Shown: positions 8,222 to 17,635 of the stretch, one piece after another
How positions within the stretch are numbered: the first letter of the stretch is position 1
Layout of the letters: every line of letters starts with the position of its first letter
NCBI GenBank assembly: GCA_035448545.1
Contig: DAOTJE010000006.1
Span: forward strand, 130,361-194,360
DNA length: 64,000 nucleotides
From: Anaerobaca sp035448545
Lineage (GTDB): Bacteria > Planctomycetota > Phycisphaerae > Sedimentisphaerales > Anaerobacaceae
Reading direction: 5' to 3'
Made by a program: the position numbers and the translations under genes
Notes under the pieces: generated by a model
What the model was told of the DNA's origin: nothing
Seen by the model: only the letters and a program-made list of their open reading frames with translations
Database searches by the model: none

Positions 8222-9265
8222 TCACAGGGTCTTGTCGACGATGTACTGGGCGCTGAGGAAGACATCGATGCCGATAACGGCGTAGAGGATGAGCCCTCGC
8301 AGCCGCGGCAGACGCAGCTTCTGGCGTGTCATCGTGAAAACGACCACCACGGCGATCGCGGCGACGAGGTACATTTTGGCCGCCTCGACGAACAGCCGTG
8401 CGTAGCCGTCCCCCAGACCGAAGGCGGCCTGGAATTGCTCGGCCGCCAGCAGCAGCGTCGCGATCGCCAGGACGCCGGGAACGATGGCCGCGATCAACAC
8501 CCACTTGCCGTCCGAGTAACTCGCTTCAATCAGACCCTGCAGCCCGATGCCCGCCTGGACGGCCAGGCACACCAGCGGAATGCTCAACCAGAGGATCGGG
8601 CTGATGCCCAGCCACTCGAGCTGGGCGGGCGCCAAGAATGACCGGCTGAACGCCAGGGCAAAACCGCAGACCAGGATCAGCAGGATCCCGTATCGTCGGG
8701 CGCGAAGCACCATCGCCAGACCGAGAATCAGGGCCGCGACAGGAGCGTGATACAGGCCGGGCAGAGCGGTCGTGCGGGTGACCATCACCAGAGGCGCGAC
8801 GAAGCCGAATAAGTCGGCCGGCTTGGGCGCCGCCTGGACGGGGGCCGCAAACAGACGGTAGTCTTCCCCCGCGCTGATACGGAAGAACAACACCACCGCG
8901 AGAAAGGGCAGCAAGGACAACAGGGCAGTCACCGCACCGCTCTTGCGACCCAGGTAAGCAGCCGGCATGAACAACCAAGGGATGCCTGCGGCCAACAGGA
9001 CCGCCGTCTCGTGAAACCGCGCCAGCGACAACACGAACGGCCCGAAACCATAGACCAACCCGGCCAGGAAAGACCCGGAAAAGCCGACCACCCAGCGACG
9101 ACTCAGCAGGAAGCAGCCGGCCGCCGCCACACACACGCCGATGGGCAACAGCCATCGTCCCGGCGTGAACCCGCTGCAATGCGGACGATACAGATAGGCC
9201 GCGAACACCACGTAGAGGATCGCGGCAACCGCCGGCCGCATCAGGTTCTGCTTGCGTCGCGACAT
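8222..9265 (-). CDS. Uncharacterised multi-spanning membrane protein, 347 aa
   Basis: The protein starts MSRRKQNLMRPAVAAILYVV, a short basic cytoplasmic tail before the first helix. About nine hydrophobic segments follow, for example LPIGVCVAAAGCFLLS, LAVVLFFRI, LVCGFALAFSR, LSIPLVCLAVQAGIG, VLIAAIVPGVLAIATLLL and MYLVAAIAVVVVFTM. The segment AYLGRKSGAVTALLSLLPFLAVV resembles multi-pass polytopic proteins but shows no motif I can assign. It could be a transport or cell-envelope polymerisation protein. It is preceded by the frameshifted secreted-protein gene's region and follows purM at a distance, so context does not help. Confidence 0.75.
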   Translation of the reverse strand: MSRRKQNLMRPAVAAILYVVFAAYLYRPHCSGFTPGRWLLPIGVCVAAAGCFLLSRRWVVGFSGSFLAGLVYGFGPFVLSLARFHETAVLLAAGIPWLFMPAAYLGRKSGAVTALLSLLPFLAVVLFFRISAGEDYRLFAAPVQAAPKPADLFGFVAPLVMVTRTTALPGLYHAPVAALILGLAMVLRARRYGILLILVCGFALAFSRSFLAPAQLEWLGISPILWLSIPLVCLAVQAGIGLQGLIEASYSDGKWVLIAAIVPGVLAIATLLLAAEQFQAAFGLGDGYARLFVEAAKMYLVAAIAVVVVFTMTRQKLRLPRLRGLILYAVIGIDVFLSAQYIVDKTL

Positions 9266-9385
9266 GGTCAGCGTTCGGCCTCCGCCGGGGCGCCGGCCAC
9301 TCTCAAGACAGGACGATCTCTGTCCCGGATACTGCTGCAAACGTCAAGAATAAGAATCGCTTGTTTCTTCAAGGCGCCGCGTCCG

Positions 9386-10456
9386 TCAGTTCTTCAGGAC
9401 GACCTTTCCGCTGCCGGCCGTGACGGTCCCGATCCGGTTGACCTTTTCTCCCCATTTCTGGAGACTCCTGGCGATCGAGTCGGCGAAGTCGGCCGCAACG
9501 ATCAGCACGTAGCCGATCCCCATATTGAAGACACGGAACATCTCCGCTTCCTCGACCGGCCCGGTCTTCTGCAGGAAAGAGAAGATCTTCGGCCTCGGCC
9601 AGCTCGATTTCCGGATTACCGCATTGCAGTCCTTCGGCAGGACACGCGGGATGTTGCCGACCAGGCCGCTGCCGGTGATGTGGGCCATCGCATGTACCAC
9701 GCGCTTGACCCTGTATTGGTTCAGCAGCTTGATGATCGGCTGGACATAGATCCGCGTCGGCGTCAGCAGCGCCTCCCCGACAGTCGTGCCGTCGAGCTCG
9801 TCCAGGACATCGGTCATCTTGAGGCGGGCCTGTTTGAAGCAGATCTTGCGCGCGAGGGCGTAGCCGTTGCTGTGCAGACCGCTGGAACGCAGCCCCAGGA
9901 TAACGTCGCCCGGCCGCACGTGCGTGCCGGTGATGGTCTTGTCCCGCTCGACGACGCCCACCGCAAAGCCGGCCAGATCGAAATCGCCCTTGCGATAGGT
10001 GTCGGGCATCTCGGCGGTCTCGCCGCCCAGCAGGGCGCAGTCGGCCATGCGGCAGCCGACGGCAATCCCCTTGACCAGCTCGGCCACCAGCGCCGGCTCC
10101 AGCGTGTGGAGCGCCACGTAATCGAGGAAGAACAGCGGCTCGGCTCCGAGCACAAGCATGTCGTTGACGCTCATCGCCACCAGGTCGATACCGATCGTGT
10201 CGAACTTTCTGGCTTTGGCCGCCAACTGCACCTTGCTGCCGACGCCGTCGGTGCAGGCGACCAGCACCGGGTTCTTATAGTTCTTCTTGAAGAGCTTCTC
10301 GTCGTAGTCCAGACGAAACAGTCCGGCGAAACCACCCGGCAGCGCGATCACTCTCGGTCCGAACGTGCTGGTCAGGCTGGACTGAATCCGCTCGACCATC
10401 TCGTCGTTGGCGTCGATATTGACGCCCGCCTGCTTGTAGCTTACGTACTTAGTCAT
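9386..10456 (-). CDS. purM: Phosphoribosylformylglycinamidine cyclo-ligase (AIR synthetase)
   Basis: PurM (356 aa) converts FGAM to AIR with ATP, the fifth step of purine synthesis. It starts MTKYVSYKQAGVNIDANDEM, the usual 'YkdAGVdidag' N-terminus. Further hallmarks are GFAGLFRLD, VACTDGVGSKV, DLVAMSVNDMLVLGAEPLFF (phosphate/ATP-binding), GGETAEMPDTY, and MAHITGSGLVGNIPRVLP. Length fits the family. Its start overlaps the end of purF by 8 bp, showing a purF-purM translationally coupled operon on the minus strand. Confidence 0.97.
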   Translation of the reverse strand: MTKYVSYKQAGVNIDANDEMVERIQSSLTSTFGPRVIALPGGFAGLFRLDYDEKLFKKNYKNPVLVACTDGVGSKVQLAAKARKFDTIGIDLVAMSVNDMLVLGAEPLFFLDYVALHTLEPALVAELVKGIAVGCRMADCALLGGETAEMPDTYRKGDFDLAGFAVGVVERDKTITGTHVRPGDVILGLRSSGLHSNGYALARKICFKQARLKMTDVLDELDGTTVGEALLTPTRIYVQPIIKLLNQYRVKRVVHAMAHITGSGLVGNIPRVLPKDCNAVIRKSSWPRPKIFSFLQKTGPVEEAEMFRVFNMGIGYVLIVAADFADSIARSLQKWGEKVNRIGTVTAGSGKVVLKN

Positions 10457-11933
10457 GGGTAGCGGAAAAATCCTCGAACATCGTCATCTGGTAGTGTTCC
10501 ATCGTGAACTTGTTCAAGGCGATGTCGATCGGAATCCGGTACTTTCCGCTCCAGCAAGCCGTGCAGTAGTGTTCCGCCGGCAGAGCCGCACACGAGAGCA
10601 TCCCCTCCAGAGACAGATACCCCACACTGTCGACTTCGAGGAATTCCTTGATCTCGTCCAGATTCCGGTTGTTCGCCAGGAGTTCTTCTTTCGTGGGAAA
10701 ATCGATACCGTAGTAGCAGGGGTGGCGGATGGGTGGGCAACTGACCCGCATGTGGATCTCCGTGGCCCCCGCCTCGCGCAGCGTCCGAATCTTGCCGCGC
10801 GTCGTCGTGCCGCGGACGATCGAATCGTCCACCACGACCACCCGTTTGCCCGCGACGGCTTCCTTGATGACCGCCAGTTTCAAGCGCACCTCCACCTCGC
10901 GCATTTTCTGCTCGGGTGAGATGAAAGTCCGGCCGATATAGTGGCTGCGGACGAGGCCCATATCGAAGGGGATGCCGCTCTCCTCGGCGTAGCCGATCGC
11001 CGCAGAGGTTCCGGAATCAGGCACCGGAATCACCACGTCGGCCTCGACGGGGTGTTCCCTGGCCAACTGGTGGCCGAACTTCTTGCGCAGCTCGTGCACG
11101 TTCTCGCCGAAGATCCGCGAGTTCTGTTTGGCGAAGTAGACGTGCTCGAAGATACAGTGTGCCGGCGTGATGTCGCCGCGTCGAACGAAGAACCGGCTGT
11201 GCAGACCGTTGGCGTCGAACTGCACGATCTCGCCCGGTTCGACGTCGCGGACGAACTGCGCGCCGATCGCGTCGAAGGCGCAGCTTTCGCTGGCAACCAC
11301 GAAGGCCCCTTTCTCTGTCCGCCCGATGCTCAGCGGCTTGATGCCGTACGGATCACGGGCAGCTATGATATGGTCGGCAAACATGAACAGCAGCGAATAA
11401 GCGCCCTGGAGGTGGTTCAGGACGTGGCCCAACGGGTCCGGCTTGTTCTGGTGGGTCGGCTTGGCCAGCAGATGCACGATGATTTCCGTGTCGCTGGTGC
11501 CTTTGAAGATGCTGCCATACGCCTCGTATTCGTCACGCAGGAGCCCCGCGTTGATCAGGTTGCCGTTGTGCGCGACCGCCACCTGGCCGCGCGAATACTC
11601 CGCCAGCAACGGCTGGCTGTTGTCGATCGTCGAGGAGCCGGCGGTCGAGTACCGCACGTGGCCGATCGCCATGGAGTTTGCCAGCTTCTCCAAAACCCCC
11701 GAACCGCTGCGGAAGACACGAGAGACGTTCCCCATTCCCTTGTAGCACTGGATGAGCTCGCCGTCGCTCGAGGCGATGCCGGCGGCCTCCTGGCCGCGAT
11801 GCTGGAGGCTGTGCAAACCATAGTAGGTCTTCTGGACCGCATCCGGATCGCCGAAGATGCCGAACAGCCCGCACTCCTCCTTTTTGTCAGGAAAGACCTC
11901 GTTCCCATCAAACTCAGACACTGGTTCAGACAT
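10449..11933 (-). CDS. purF: Amidophosphoribosyltransferase
   Basis: PurF (494 aa) makes phosphoribosylamine from PRPP and glutamine, the first committed step of purine synthesis. The glutaminase domain begins at Cys21 (ECGLFGIFGD), which becomes the N-terminal nucleophile after a propeptide is cleaved. Conserved parts are HRGQEAAGI, HVRYSTAG, and the PRTase loop VVVVDDSIVRGTTT. Cysteines in the region SCPPIRHPC and the CTACWSG motif match the 4Fe-4S class seen in Bacillus PurF. I chose the start at 11933; two ATGs further upstream (11942, 11993) are possible. It shares an operon with purM. Confidence 0.96.
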   Translation of the reverse strand: MSEPVSEFDGNEVFPDKKEECGLFGIFGDPDAVQKTYYGLHSLQHRGQEAAGIASSDGELIQCYKGMGNVSRVFRSGSGVLEKLANSMAIGHVRYSTAGSSTIDNSQPLLAEYSRGQVAVAHNGNLINAGLLRDEYEAYGSIFKGTSDTEIIVHLLAKPTHQNKPDPLGHVLNHLQGAYSLLFMFADHIIAARDPYGIKPLSIGRTEKGAFVVASESCAFDAIGAQFVRDVEPGEIVQFDANGLHSRFFVRRGDITPAHCIFEHVYFAKQNSRIFGENVHELRKKFGHQLAREHPVEADVVIPVPDSGTSAAIGYAEESGIPFDMGLVRSHYIGRTFISPEQKMREVEVRLKLAVIKEAVAGKRVVVVDDSIVRGTTTRGKIRTLREAGATEIHMRVSCPPIRHPCYYGIDFPTKEELLANNRNLDEIKEFLEVDSVGYLSLEGMLSCAALPAEHYCTACWSGKYRIPIDIALNKFTMEHYQMTMFEDFSATHD

Positions 11934-12007
11934 GACCCTCATGGCTCTTGAGAGAGGTTGACACCTTCCCTTTTCCAGAAACGTTCCGATCACCCGCCAA
12001 AACCGGT

Positions 12008-12036
12008 AGTGTACCGATTCGCAGCCCCTGCGTCAA
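12008..12036 (-). promoter_or_regulatory. Sigma70-like promoter of purF-purM
   Basis: On the minus strand TTGACG (12031-12036) and TACACT (12008-12013) are spaced by 17 bp, leaving a leader of roughly 65 nt before the purF start. Confidence 0.65.
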
Positions 12037-13048
12037 GGCCCGTCTTGAGAAACCCAGCGCCCCGTGTGCACTGCATGTTTGTAGGTAGATAGGTTCCTGC
12101 CGAGGCCAGGAAGGGGGCTGTCATCTCAGAGAGCCTGGCCGATGTCATTTCGACCAAGGGCTTGCCCCTTCAACTGCGTTCAGGGCAGGCACTGAGCGAA
12201 GTCGAATGGGGCGAAGCCCGCACGGAGAAATCTGGCCGAGGATAAGGCAGTAGCCCTTCACGTAGACAAGGACAGCCACCTATTATGGTCCGTGTGACTC
12301 CACAATGGAGGGGGGATCATATGGGAATCAGAAATAATAGAGACGGGGATTTCAAAGAAGAAGCTCGTCCGTGAGCTGCGCCGGTGAGGGCGGCACCGTC
12401 CCTGGTGGCGATTTGAGACTCTGGTTCTGTCGGCTTGGTGTCGACAGAGTCAGACCGCTCTTGTCATCACCCACACTGGAACTGAAACCTGCCTGAAGCC
12501 ACTTTGGAATGGCCCGCGTCCTTGCCTGCCATCTGTGTAAATCATACGCGATCGCGCTTTGCCGGTCAACATTCACAGCGCCGTTTTGCAGCGCATTCGA
12601 TGCAGTTTTCTTCGATGTTGAGATGCATCGGTAATACAGGCCGCAATGACTACCCAGCCTCCGACCCTGGCGTGAATCTGGGTAACATGAGGAACACCGG
12701 AAGGTGGATTCGCCTTCTCTTCCGACCGATTCCACTCAGGGGCTCCCAGCGAAGTCATAATGGGTATTACAAACATCTCAGAATGACCCGGAGGAGCGGG
12801 CCACCACGAGCGCCTGATCCCGATGTTCTTGCCCGCGCCTTGCTGCGTCTGATTCACTTCGTCGGCGGCCTCGCCGCGTGTATCTGCGGAAGCTCGACGG
12901 GGACGGCGAAGCCCATCTGGTGGCCTTGGCCTGCCAGAAGCCCCCGGAAGGTCGCAGCCGCTGGACGTTGCCGTTGCCGGCGGATCGCGCAGAAGAAGAC
13001 GGAGTAGGCGTGGGGGCAGATCGTCTGCCCCACGCAGACGCGCCGTGC
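12037..13048. other. Gene-poor kilobase between purF and ftsK
   Basis: I see no gene here that I can support. Within it, 12144-12233 is a copy of the dispersed 'gtcatttcg ... ctgagcgaagtcgaa ... gagaaatct' repeat, whose reverse complement appears near 42842-42900. The frame at 12352-12735 (minus) has no ribosome site and no recognisable motif. The far end holds a long inverted repeat just after the ftsK stop. Base composition dips towards AT around 12290-12350. Confidence 0.5.
13008..13036 (-). terminator. Strong hairpin downstream of ftsK
   Basis: GCGTGGGGGCAGA and TCTGCCCCACGC pair around the loop TCG with one bulged G. Outer flanks (gtaggc / gcctac) extend the symmetry. It starts 12 bases past the ftsK stop codon. 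The minus strand has no long T-run after it, so this is a candidate terminator or 3'-end stabiliser. Confidence 0.4.
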
Positions 13049-15559
13049 CTACTCGTCGGCGGTGCTGGAGATGTATCCCTGCTGGCCTTCGCTGGCGTAG
13101 GCGCGAGCGGGTTCCTCTCCCTCCTCTTCCTCGGCCGGATCGGCGTAGCCGGCCTCGCCGTCGTCGGTCATCTGGCTGCGGATCGCCTCGTATTCCTCCA
13201 GCGTCATCAGTACTTCCCGGGCTTGGCTGCCCTTGTATTCGCCGAGGATGCCGGCGGCCGCCATCACCTCGATCATGCGCGAGGCGCGAGCATACCCGAT
13301 GCTGAGTTTCCGCTGGAGCAGCGACACGCTGCCTCGCTTGCTCTCCAGGACCACGCGCACGGCTTCATCGAACAGCTCATCGCGTGGCATCTCGCCGGCG
13401 TCGACACGCTTGAGCTGCGTCAGCTCCGGATGGAACTGCGGCTCGGCGATGTCCTTGAGGTGCTTGATGATGCCGCGAATCTCCACCTCGTCGAGGAACG
13501 TGCCCTGGGCGCGGATGAGGTCGCTGGTGCCGGGCTTAAGGAAGAGCATGTCGCCCTCGCCCAGGAGCGTCTCGGCGCCGTTCTGGTCGAGAATAATGCG
13601 ACTGTCCATCCGGGCGGCCACGCGGAAGCCGATGCGGCACGGCATGTTCGACTTGATCAGGCCGGTGACGACCGTCGCCTGCGGACGCTGCGTCGCCAGC
13701 ACGATATGGATGCCGACGGCGCGGCTCTTCTGGGCCAAGCGGACGATATAGCCTTCGATCTCCTTCGAGGCGGTCATCATCAGGTCGGCCAGCTCGTCGA
13801 TCACGATCATGATGTAGGGCAGCTTCTTGGGGATCTGCGCCTCTTCGTCCGGTGTGCTCGGTGCGAACCGCGCGACGATCTCCTCGGCGCCCAGCTTGTT
13901 GAACTCGGCGATGTTTTTGACCCGCGCCTCGGCCAGCAGCGCGTAGCGTTCGTCCATCTTCACCGTCGCCCATTCGAGGATCTGCACCGCCATCTGCGTC
14001 TCGGTCACGATCGGGCACATCAGGTGCGGGACCGTGCTGAAAGCGGTCATCTCGACCATCTTCGGGTCGATCAGGATCATCTTGACCTCGTCGGGGCGCT
14101 TCGTCAGCAGGATGCTGACGATGATGCTGTTGATGCAAACGCTCTTGCCCGAGCCGGTGGTGCCCGCGATCAACAGGTGCGGCATGCGGGTCAGGTCAGA
14201 GACCAGCGCCTCGCCAGCCGAGTCCTTGCCCAGGAACAGCGGGATCTCCATTTTGCTCGCCCGCGTGCCTCCCAGTTCCATCAAGCTCTTGATGCGGACC
14301 TTCTCCTTGGCGCTGTTGGGCACCTCGATGCCGATGGTATGCTTGCCGGGCAGCGGCGCGACGACGCGAACAGCGCCGGCGCTCAGCGCCCGGGCGATGT
14401 CGTTGGACAAGTTCGTGATCCGGCTGACCTTGATGCCCGCGGCCAACTCCAGCTCGAACATGGTCACGACCGGTCCGGTATCGGCAGCCACCACCCGCGC
14501 GTTGATGTTGAATTCACTCAGCAGCTTCTCCAGCGCGCTGGCCTTGGACTTGACAACCTTCTCCTGAATCGCGGCGTACCCGTACTCGGGCTCGGCCAGC
14601 AGTTCCATCGGAGGCAGGGTGTAGTCGTCGTACGAGGGCTGGACGAAAGCCGGCGGCTGGCGCTTTTCGGCGCGCTGCCGCACTTCCATCGGCAGCGGAC
14701 GCTTCACAACCGGCGCAACCGGGGCTTCGGGGGCTTGCGCACCTTCGTCTTGCTCCTGAGGTTCTTCTTCCTCCCCACCCTCCCCCTCCTCCTCATATTC
14801 GCCCTGCTCCTGTTGGGCGTCCCCGTCGGAATCCTCCTGTGCCTTCGCGCCAACCTCGACGGTTTCGCCGCCGGCCATGGCCAGCGATCTCTGCCTGGCG
14901 CTGAGCCGTTGCCATATCTCACTGAGGGCTTCGGAGTGTTCCTTGGCGACCGACCAGGCGGGCACGACGAATCCGAGGACCCGACGTACGGCGATCCCGC
15001 AGGCGGCCAGCACACCGATGATGATGCTGTCGGCCAGCAGGGCCAGACCGACGGCCCAGGTCGCGGAGACCAGAATGAACGTACCCAGGATCGCAAAGCG
15101 GCTCCGCAGAAACGTCGCAGCCGAGACCCCGAGCACGCCGCCTGAGCCGAGGGGGAAGGTGTAGACCTTGTGCGGCCAGAAGAAATAGAATGTCGTCGAA
15201 ACCGCCACGGTCAGCAGGACCATCCCCACGAACCGGAAGACGACTTGACTGACGGCGCGATCCGCGATCCGTGCCAGCAGGTAGGCCAGCAGCGATCCGA
15301 GCACCACGAAGACGCCGGGACCGATGTAATACAATAAATAGAACGCGGCGAAGGCGCCCATCGACCCGCACCAATTCCTCGCCGGCTCATTCGGCGGGTA
15401 GGAATACGGGCTCGGCCGGTCGCCGATATCGAAGCCCAAGCAACTGAACAGCAGCACCAGACAGATGACGACCCCGATGCACAAAAGCGCCAGGCGGACC
15501 CCCGCCCCGATGATCTTGTGCCTGTTCCTGTTCGCTCGTGACTTCCTGCTCGTGGCCAC
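13049..15559 (-). CDS. ftsK: DNA translocase FtsK/SpoIIIE
   Basis: An 836-aa septal DNA pump that clears chromosome ends during division. The N-terminal region has about four membrane helices (LALLCIGVVICLVLLFSCLG, AFYLLYYIGPGVFVVLGSLLAYLLA and two more, to about residue 190). A linker (about 200-300) is strongly acidic with runs of E and Q. The motor domain has the Walker A motif GTTGSGKS near residue 470, Walker B in MILIDPK, the IVIDELADLMM motif and LATQRPQATVVTG. The C-terminal winged-helix gamma domain (about 725-790, KRGSVSLLQRKLSIGYARA) reads KOPS-like polar sequences. The start is GTG, with a G-rich ribosome site eight bases upstream. Confidence 0.96.
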   Translation of the reverse strand: MATSRKSRANRNRHKIIGAGVRLALLCIGVVICLVLLFSCLGFDIGDRPSPYSYPPNEPARNWCGSMGAFAAFYLLYYIGPGVFVVLGSLLAYLLARIADRAVSQVVFRFVGMVLLTVAVSTTFYFFWPHKVYTFPLGSGGVLGVSAATFLRSRFAILGTFILVSATWAVGLALLADSIIIGVLAACGIAVRRVLGFVVPAWSVAKEHSEALSEIWQRLSARQRSLAMAGGETVEVGAKAQEDSDGDAQQEQGEYEEEGEGGEEEEPQEQDEGAQAPEAPVAPVVKRPLPMEVRQRAEKRQPPAFVQPSYDDYTLPPMELLAEPEYGYAAIQEKVVKSKASALEKLLSEFNINARVVAADTGPVVTMFELELAAGIKVSRITNLSNDIARALSAGAVRVVAPLPGKHTIGIEVPNSAKEKVRIKSLMELGGTRASKMEIPLFLGKDSAGEALVSDLTRMPHLLIAGTTGSGKSVCINSIIVSILLTKRPDEVKMILIDPKMVEMTAFSTVPHLMCPIVTETQMAVQILEWATVKMDERYALLAEARVKNIAEFNKLGAEEIVARFAPSTPDEEAQIPKKLPYIMIVIDELADLMMTASKEIEGYIVRLAQKSRAVGIHIVLATQRPQATVVTGLIKSNMPCRIGFRVAARMDSRIILDQNGAETLLGEGDMLFLKPGTSDLIRAQGTFLDEVEIRGIIKHLKDIAEPQFHPELTQLKRVDAGEMPRDELFDEAVRVVLESKRGSVSLLQRKLSIGYARASRMIEVMAAAGILGEYKGSQAREVLMTLEEYEAIRSQMTDDGEAGYADPAEEEEGEEPARAYASEGQQGYISSTADE

Positions 15560-15725
15560 CGTACCGCACCCCCTTCAATGGGTCCTATAAAATCCAACAC
15601 CACGGAAGCACACACCCTCCGGGCTCTTATCCAACCAACGTTTCTATCGGCACTACGCCGGTCTTTTCTGCACTATTGCCTGCTCAGCAGGCTGCTGCCG
15701 CTGCCGCGCGCGGCGAGAACGTGCT

Positions 15726-17369
15726 CTACGGCGTGGGGATCGTGGTGGAGTAGCGGTTGGTGATAGGCAGTCGGCGGTCCTTGCCGAAGGCCTTGGGGGT
15801 GATGCGGACGCCGGGCGGGGATTGGCGGCGCTTGTATTCATTGCGGTCGATCATCCGGATCACGCGCTCGACGTCCTTGGCGGGCAAACCGGAAGCGACC
15901 AGCTCGCGGGCGGACAGGTCCTTCTCGACGTAGCCTTTGATGATCTCGTCGAGCAGATCGTAATCCGGCAGGGAATCGGCGTCCTTCTGGTCGGGCCGCA
16001 GCTCGGCGCTGGGCGCGCGTGTGATGACGGCGGATGGAATCAGCTCGCGGCCGGCCTTCTCGTTCATGTAGGCCGCCAGGCGATAGACCATCGTCTTCAG
16101 CACATCTTTGATGACCGCAAACCCACCGGCCGTGTCACCATAGAGCGTGCTGTACCCGACGGAGGTCTCGCTCTTGTTGCCGGTAGTCAGCACGAGCGCT
16201 CCGGCCTGGTTGCTCAGGGACATCAGGATCGTGCCGCGGATCCGCGCCTGGAGATTCTCGTAGGCCAGGCCCTTGTCGTTCCAGGCCGGGTCCGCCTGAA
16301 GCGCTCTGTGGAAAGGACCCAGAATCGGCTCGATGGGAATCGTCAGCAGTTGGAAGCCCAGGTTCTCGGCCACCCGGGCCGAGTCGGCGATGGTCTCGGG
16401 GCTGTTGAACCGCGAGGGCATGGTGATGCCGAGTACGTTCTCGGCGCCGAGGGCGGCCACGGCAATGGCGGCGGTGACCGCCGAATCAATCCCCCCGCTG
16501 ATGCCCAGCAGCACCTTCCGAAACCCGTTCTTCCTCGCGTAGTCCCGCGTGCCCAGGACGAGCGCCTGATAGACCTCGTCGAGGAGACCTTCGGGCGGCG
16601 TGACGGGCGTCCGGGTGGGCGCAATGGTGACACGGTCTTCGACCCGCGTGACGTCGGCGACCAGCAGGTCCTCATCAAAGGCCTTGGCTTTGGTGACGAT
16701 CCGGCCGGTCGAGTCGGCCAGGATGCTCCGGCCGTCGAAGACGAGCTCGTCCTGTCCACCGATGAGATTGCAGTAGGCAACGCTGCAGCCAAAGGCCTTT
16801 GTACATCGCGCGATGATGCGGCTGCGCTCGTCGAGCTTGCCCATGTGGAAGGGCGAGGCCGAGATATTGACCATGAGATCGAAGGGATCCACGTCGGCCA
16901 GGAATCGGCGCAGCGTTTCGGTCTCCCAGAGGTCTTCGCAGATGGTCAGGGCGATTCGCAGGCCGCCGACGTCGAAGAGGACAGGTCGGCTGCCCGGCTT
17001 GAAGTAGCGCCGCTCGTCGAAAACGCCGTAATTGGGCAGTTCCCGTTTCTGGTACGTTTCGGCGATGCGTCCTTCCTGGATCACGACCGCCGCGTTGAAC
17101 GCGGTGCCGTTGACGCTCTCGACGAAGCCGGCTACAACGGTCTTCGTCGGACAGGCGTTCGCCAGGGCTTCGACCGCTGTGCGGTTGTCCTCCAGAAACT
17201 GCCTCTTGTACACCAGATCCTCGGGCGGGTAGCCGCAGATCGCCAGTTCAGGGAAGACCACCAGATCGGCCCCGGCCTCGACGGCCCGGGCCCACATCGC
17301 TTTCATCTTCTCGATATTGCCCGACAGATCGCCGACGGTCGCGTTGAATTGGCCCAGAGCGACTCGCAC
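15726..17369 (-). CDS. nadE: Glutamine-dependent NAD+ synthetase
   Basis: A 547-aa two-domain enzyme that amidates deamido-NAD+ using glutamine. The N-terminal nitrilase-type glutaminase (to about residue 260) has the catalytic glutamate in VVFPELAICGYPPEDL, a lysine in YQKRELPNYGVFDERRYF, and the nucleophilic cysteine in ALTICEDLWE. The synthetase domain has the PP-loop LLGISGGIDSAVTAA near residue 286 and GNKSETSVGYSTLYGDTAGG further on. The fused layout means ammonia is channelled from glutamine. It lies about 170 bp upstream of ftsK on the same strand. Confidence 0.96.
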   Translation of the reverse strand: MRVALGQFNATVGDLSGNIEKMKAMWARAVEAGADLVVFPELAICGYPPEDLVYKRQFLEDNRTAVEALANACPTKTVVAGFVESVNGTAFNAAVVIQEGRIAETYQKRELPNYGVFDERRYFKPGSRPVLFDVGGLRIALTICEDLWETETLRRFLADVDPFDLMVNISASPFHMGKLDERSRIIARCTKAFGCSVAYCNLIGGQDELVFDGRSILADSTGRIVTKAKAFDEDLLVADVTRVEDRVTIAPTRTPVTPPEGLLDEVYQALVLGTRDYARKNGFRKVLLGISGGIDSAVTAAIAVAALGAENVLGITMPSRFNSPETIADSARVAENLGFQLLTIPIEPILGPFHRALQADPAWNDKGLAYENLQARIRGTILMSLSNQAGALVLTTGNKSETSVGYSTLYGDTAGGFAVIKDVLKTMVYRLAAYMNEKAGRELIPSAVITRAPSAELRPDQKDADSLPDYDLLDEIIKGYVEKDLSARELVASGLPAKDVERVIRMIDRNEYKRRQSPPGVRITPKAFGKDRRLPITNRYSTTIPTP

Positions 17370-17551
17370 TGCTTACTCCAACTCCAAAGGACCCGATACA
17401 CGGGCAGACCGGCAAGACGCTCTTGCCGTTGATAGTGTGCCCGCAAGGGCATAACGCCTGACGGTGTCACTGCAGACAATTCTACCGGTCCGGCCATTGG
17501 CGGCAACCTTTTTTGTCAGCACCCGTCGCCGAGCCGTCTGCCGTCTCCGTG

Positions 17552-17579
17552 TTGACCGGCGGTCCGGTGGGTCTATAAT
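17552..17579 (+). promoter_or_regulatory. Sigma70-like promoter of the 17.6 kb exported-protein gene
   Basis: TTGACC (17552-17557) and a perfect TATAAT (17574-17579) are 16 bp apart, giving a leader of about 50 nt before the ATG at 17636. Confidence 0.7.
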
Positions 17580-17635
17580 AGCCGCCGATTGCGGATCGCG
17601 GTGATGATGAAGGTCTTCCTTGTTCGGGTCTCGAT

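Noticed and set aside
9011..10462. Plus-strand frame opposite purM
   Set aside because: It is the antisense shadow of purM.
12352..12735. Minus-strand 127-aa frame in the purF-ftsK gap
   Set aside because: No Shine-Dalgarno, no motif, and odd composition.
12878..15145. Plus-strand 755-aa frame over ftsK
   Set aside because: Shadow of the FtsK gene, with low-complexity His/Asp/Leu text.
15822..17432. Plus-strand frame over nadE
   Set aside because: Shadow of NadE.
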